Of a stretch of 25,989 bases of DNA, positions 23,412 through 25,989 are shown piece by piece. The notes under the pieces were generated by a model, which was not told the DNA's origin, made no database searches, and was given only the letters and a program-made list of their open reading frames with translations. How positions within the stretch are numbered: the stretch's first letter is position 1; each line of letters begins with the position of its first letter. The stretch comes from Pseudomonadota bacterium (GTDB lineage Bacteria; Pseudomonadota; Alphaproteobacteria; Caulobacterales; Caulobacteraceae): positions 1 through 25,989 of the forward strand of contig JAEYWU010000117.1 of assembly GCA_023428785.1 (NCBI GenBank), read 5' to 3'. The translations under genes were made by a program, and so were the position numbers.

Positions 23412-24747
23412 TCGCCAGGGTGTAGCCCGGATCCTGCAGGTTCACGAAGACGGTCGAGCCGTCGGGCGAGACGCAGACGCCGCACAGTTCGCTGTTCGCC
23501 GGATGGACGTTGCGGGCGATCGTATAGGCCTGGCCCTCGGGGGTGATGCCGCGCAGGTGGTTGATCTCGGTCGAGTAGCGGTCCTCGCAGACCAAAAGGT
23601 GGCCCCAGGGCGCGACCGTGAGATTGTCACCGTAGTCATAGGCAGCGTCGTCGTCGCTCTCGAAGAAGAGCTCGGCCCGGCAGGGATCGTCGCCGACGCC
23701 CGGGATGACGCGAATGATCTGGCCGAACTGGCGCGCGCCGCCCGAGGTGCAGGTCAGATAGAGGTCGCCGTCCCCCCACGAGATTCCCTCGCCGCGGGCG
23801 AACAGGGCTGCGCCGGCTGCATGGCCGCGGGCGCGCAGGTCGTCTTCGGGGCTCTCAACGTTGTCCAGGGGAATCCAGCGCACGACGTGGCTGTCGCCCT
23901 GGCGCCAGAAGGCCGAGGTCCAGTTGCGCAGGTCCGCGCCCGAACGGCTGGCGATGGCCAGGGCCGACAGGCGGCCGCCGTCGGCCAGGCGGCCGGGCGT
24001 GTTGGGAATGAACCGGTAGAGGAGCGAGTCGTCGCGGTCCTCGGTCATGTAGACATAGCCGGTCCGCGGATCGACGCAGGCGGCCTCGTGCTCGAACCGG
24101 CCCATGGCCGTCAGAGGGACCGGATCCACCAGACCGGTCGCATTGGCTGGAACCTCGAAGACCCAGCCGTGATCGCGGTTCACGCCGTCACCGGCGCGCA
24201 GATCGGTTTCCTCGCAGGTCAGCCACGAGCCCCACGGGGTCACGCCGCCGGCGCAGTTGGTGGAGGTTCCGGTCAGGCTGAGGTGCTGGCGGACCACGCG
24301 GCGCTCGGCCATGTCGTAGACGAGGGTGGTCGTGCCGCCGCCCAGCGGATTGCCGTCGGTGTAGGTGTCATAGACCTTGGCCGGGTCGAGCCGGTCGGCC
24401 AGATGACGCTCGGGGCCGGTCGGGCCGAGGTAGGTATGGCGTTCCTTGATCTCGTGATTGCGCACCAGGATGACCTGCGAACCCTCGCCCGGGAAACAGC
24501 CCATGCCGTCGAACTTGCCGGGGACCACGAAGCCGTCGTCCATCCCGTCGCCCTGGCGCGACAGCACCTGGTAGCTGAAGCCTTCGGGCAGATCGAACAG
24601 GCCTTCCGGATCCGACACCAGCGGGCCATAGCCCGGAATCTCGTTGCGATACGCCTCGATGGTCTGGGCGGCCGCGCGGCGGGCCAGTCCGCTGAAGGCG
24701 AGGGCGGCCGCGCCGCCGGTCAACAGGTGACGCCGGGAAAAACTCAT
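23377..24747 (-). CDS. PhoX/DUF839-family protein, Tat-exported
   Basis: 456 residues. The N-terminus MSFSRRHLLTGGAAALAFSG carries a twin-arginine motif (R5-R6), with likely cleavage after A27, so it is exported folded to the periplasm. The remainder resembles the PhoX (DUF839) beta-propeller group: LVRNHEI, GRFEHEAACVDPRTGYVYMTEDR, LLYRFIPNTPG, and APWGHLLVCEDR near the end. True PhoX alkaline phosphatases are usually longer and bind Fe/Ca; which ligands are kept here is not settled by eye, so phosphatase activity is uncertain. The 3' end overlaps ctaA by 35 bases. No phosphate-regulation site was recognised upstream. Confidence 0.85.
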   Translation of the reverse strand: MSFSRRHLLTGGAAALAFSGLARRAAAQTIEAYRNEIPGYGPLVSDPEGLFDLPEGFSYQVLSRQGDGMDDGFVVPGKFDGMGCFPGEGSQVILVRNHEIKERHTYLGPTGPERHLADRLDPAKVYDTYTDGNPLGGGTTTLVYDMAERRVVRQHLSLTGTSTNCAGGVTPWGSWLTCEETDLRAGDGVNRDHGWVFEVPANATGLVDPVPLTAMGRFEHEAACVDPRTGYVYMTEDRDDSLLYRFIPNTPGRLADGGRLSALAIASRSGADLRNWTSAFWRQGDSHVVRWIPLDNVESPEDDLRARGHAAGAALFARGEGISWGDGDLYLTCTSGGARQFGQIIRVIPGVGDDPCRAELFFESDDDAAYDYGDNLTVAPWGHLLVCEDRYSTEINHLRGITPEGQAYTIARNVHPANSELCGVCVSPDGSTVFVNLQDPGYTLAITGPWSSLRSS

Positions 24748-24801
24748 CAGACCGAATCCAGATTGCGTTGGCGGGCTTCCTATAGCCGGGCTGCGACGTT
24801 T

Positions 24802-24864
24802 GGATGAAGGATGACGCTGATGACGCTTGGAAACGCGGCCTCATCAGCGTCAGGAGCATCATCC
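24802..24864. repeat. Imperfect inverted repeat between the PhoX-like gene and rplM
   Basis: Outer arms GGATGA (24802-24807) / TCATCC (24859-24864) and a perfect 12-bp inner pair TGACGCTGATGA (24812-24823) / TCATCAGCGTCA (24841-24852) around a 17-base loop. The left arm also contains the tandem direct repeat GATGACGCT-GATGACGCT. No T-run on either side. Could be an RNA hairpin, a protein-binding site or the end of a lost element. Confidence 0.6.
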
Positions 24865-24953
24865 AGCAGCCGCGACGGGCTGGCCGTTCTTCATGACCCC
24901 ATGATCGCGCTGGGCATGGCAGCGGGGACATTTGAACGGTTCAGGTCGAGAAA

Positions 24954-25013
24954 TTGATACGGTATTCAAATACCGGCAATATAAAACAGTGTAAAAGCAA
25001 TAACTTGTATCAA
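24954..25013. repeat. Nested inverted repeats in AT-rich patch
   Basis: CGGTATT (24960-24966) and AATACCG (24969-24975) form a near-perfect palindrome with a 2-base centre; TTGATAC (24954-24960) and GTATCAA (25007-25013) form a second, wider pair around it, sharing base 24960. The patch between is rich in A and T and lies 20-80 bases upstream of the rplM -35. May bind a regulator or be an AT-rich UP-like segment. Confidence 0.45.
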
Positions 25014-25033
25014 ATCGAGCGACTATATTGTTG

Positions 25034-25062
25034 TTGACCCTGTGCCGCCTCACCGGTAATAA
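25034..25062 (+). promoter_or_regulatory. Predicted promoter of rplM-rpsI
   Basis: TTGACC (25034-25039), 17-base spacer, TAATAA (25057-25062), close to the sigma-70 consensus, with an AT-rich segment upstream. Expected start near 25069, giving a leader of about 48 bases to the rplM ATG. The best promoter in the window by match and spacing, as expected for ribosomal protein genes. Confidence 0.6.
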
Positions 25063-25073
25063 GCGCGCCTTCA

Positions 25074-25109
25074 CGGCTGGGAGCCCTCCCGGCCGCTATT
25101 CTTTTTGGA
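25074..25109 (+). promoter_or_regulatory. Hairpin and T-tract in the rplM leader
   Basis: CGGCTGGGA (25074-25082) pairs with TCCCGGCCG (25087-25095) through a GCCC loop: nine pairs, one G-U. It is followed six bases later by TTTTT before the start codon. Located between the predicted start of transcription and the rplM ATG. It could be an attenuator or the site of autogenous control by L13, which is known for this operon in gammaproteobacteria; here the role is inference. Confidence 0.4.
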
Positions 25110-25116
25110 CCTGACC

Positions 25117-25593
25117 ATGCTCAAGCACACCACGGCTTCGCTGAAGCCCGCGGATGTCGAGAAGAAGTGGATCGTGATCGACGCCGAGGGAGCCGTCGTC
25201 GGCCGCCTCGCGACCTTCATCGCCATGCGTCTTCGCGGCAAGCACCGCCCGGACTACACGCCGCACGTCGATTGCGGCGACCATGTCGTCGTGATCAACG
25301 CCGACAAGGTGAAGTTCACCGGCAAGAAGAACACCGACAAGATCTACTACCGCCACACCGGCCACCCGGGCGGCATCAAGCAGATCACCGCCGGCAAGCA
25401 GCTGGATGGCCGCTTCCCCGAGCGCGTGCTGCAGAAGGCGGTCGAACGCATGCTGCCCAAGGAAAGCCCGCTGGCCCGCGCCCAGATGACCCATCTGCGC
25501 CTGTACAACTCGGCCACGCACCCGCACGAAGCCCAATCGCCCGAGACCATCGACTTCAAGTCGATGAACTCGAAGAACACCCGGAGCCAGTAG
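25117..25593 (+). CDS. rplM: 50S ribosomal protein L13
   Basis: Early-assembling large-subunit protein. 158 residues from the ATG at 25117 (MLKHTTASLKPADVEKKW). Family marks: VGRLATFIAMRLRGKHRPDYTPHVDCGD, YYRHTGHPGG and AVERMLPKESPLARAQMTHLRLY. The tail after about residue 140 (SPETIDFKSMNSKNTRSQ) is the extension common in alphaproteobacteria. A TTG 12 bases earlier is in frame but less likely. rpsI follows after three bases, the usual L13-S9 pair. Confidence 0.97.
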   Translation: MLKHTTASLKPADVEKKWIVIDAEGAVVGRLATFIAMRLRGKHRPDYTPHVDCGDHVVVINADKVKFTGKKNTDKIYYRHTGHPGGIKQITAGKQLDGRFPERVLQKAVERMLPKESPLARAQMTHLRLYNSATHPHEAQSPETIDFKSMNSKNTRSQ

Positions 25594-25596
25594 GTC

Positions 25597-25989
25597 ATGA
25601 CCGACGTAACTGCCGAAACGCCGGCCACCGGCTTCGACGCCCTCAAGGGCCTGGGCACCGAAGCGACGGAAGCCGCGGTCGTCCGCGAGCCGCAGATCGA
25701 CGCCCAGGGCCGCGCCTACGCCACCGGCAAGCGCAAGGAAGCCATAGCCCGCGTGTGGATCAAGCCCGGCTCGGGCAAGATCACCATCAACGGCCGCGAC
25801 CAGGAGATCTACCTGGCCCGTCCGGTGCTGCGCATGATGATCGCCCAGCCGCTGCAACTGTCCGACCGCGCCACCCAGTTCGACGTGATCGCCACGGTCG
25901 AGGGCTCGGGCCTGTCGGGCCAGGCCGGCGCCATCCGCCACGGCCTGTCGCATGCCCTGACGCACTATGAGCCGGAGCTGCGCAAGGTC
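25597..25989 (+). CDS. rpsI: 30S ribosomal protein S9 (partial, runs off the window)
   Basis: First 131 codons. An alphaproteobacterial N-terminal extension (about 35 residues, MTDVTAETPATGFDALKG) precedes the S9 core beginning AYATGKRKEAIARVWIKPGSGKITINGR. The GLSGQAGAIRHGLSHAL block near the edge is diagnostic. The C-terminal RNA-reaching tail lies outside the window. GGAG about ten bases upstream serves the ATG; an AGG also lies three bases before it. Cotranscribed with rplM. Confidence 0.97.
   Translation, partial: MTDVTAETPATGFDALKGLGTEATEAAVVREPQIDAQGRAYATGKRKEAIARVWIKPGSGKITINGRDQEIYLARPVLRMMIAQPLQLSDRATQFDVIATVEGSGLSGQAGAIRHGLSHALTHYEPELRKV

Larger units (their letters stand above)
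24748..25104. other. Intergenic region with inverted repeat, AT-rich patch and rplM promoter
   Basis: The only gap above 300 bases. From left to right: the PhoX-like gene leader; a large imperfect inverted repeat (24802-24864); a minus-strand frame (24859-25074) that encodes CPRCHAQRDHGVMKNGQP but is otherwise unconvincing; a sharply AT-rich patch (24951-25010, 17 of 60 bases G or C by count) with nested inverted repeats; a strong promoter (25034-25062); and a leader hairpin before rplM. The base composition is unlike the rest of the window and may mark an old insertion. Confidence 0.6.

Noticed and set aside
23503..24807. 434-codon plus-strand frame opposite the PhoX-like gene
   Set aside because: Antisense shadow of a gene with a clear Tat signal and family motifs.
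24859..25074. 71-codon minus-strand frame as an intact gene
   Set aside because: It starts inside the rplM leader, overlaps the strong promoter and runs through the AT-rich patch; only the short cysteine motif is of interest, kept as a finding.

Overview
The window is a gene-dense, GC-rich stretch (about two thirds G+C by eye) of an alphaproteobacterial chromosome. The closest fit is the Caulobacterales (Caulobacter/Brevundimonas-like). The reasons are the split gcvPA/gcvPB glycine decarboxylase, the block CBP3-like chaperone - DUF177 - plsX - fabH - ihfA - MerR, a Cox15-type heme A synthase, and promoter candidates of the Caulobacter housekeeping type. Species assignment is inference. No phage, CRISPR array or intact insertion sequence is visible.

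Layout. (1) 71-5474, minus strand: a glycine-cleavage operon gcvT-gcvH-unknown-osmC-like-gcvPA-gcvPB, preceded by a tandem glycine riboswitch (about 5515-5708). Its predicted promoter lies back-to-back with that of fbp (class I fructose-1,6-bisphosphatase, 5815-6786, plus). (2) 6888-8144: a small unknown gene converging, without a gap, on a deaminase whose motifs fit adenine rather than adenosine deaminase. (3) 8196-11367, minus: argS flanked by two unrecognised secreted proteins. (4) 11463-12910, plus: ispH and rnhA. (5) 12914-16882, minus: the four-gene set circularly permuted ATP-grasp, alpha-E, transglutaminase-like and Anbu proteasome-like peptidase. Its cellular function is unsettled, and it is the most interesting system here. 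(6) 16953-17438, minus: bamE. (7) 17509-21515, plus: CBP3-like bc1 chaperone, DUF177/YceD protein, plsX, fabH, ihfA and a MerR regulator, mostly overlapping or tightly spaced, followed by tRNA-Pro(GGG). (8) 21688-22214, minus: two small membrane proteins separated by a good intrinsic terminator. (9) 22338-24747: heme A synthase (plus) and a Tat-exported PhoX/DUF839 protein (minus) whose 3' ends overlap. (10) 24748-25116: the one sizeable gap, holding a large imperfect inverted repeat, a strikingly AT-rich patch and a strong promoter with a leader hairpin for rplM-rpsI. rpsI runs off the window end.

How the genes work together: most of the window is core metabolism and translation. The glycine operon carries all four glycine-cleavage activities except the shared L protein (lipoamide dehydrogenase) and appears to be glycine-controlled. 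plsX and fabH start phospholipid and fatty-acid synthesis. ctaA and the CBP3-like chaperone serve respiratory complexes. bamE serves the outer membrane. The ATP-grasp/alpha-E/transglutaminase/Anbu operon looks like a self-contained peptide-ligation and proteolysis module with unknown substrates.
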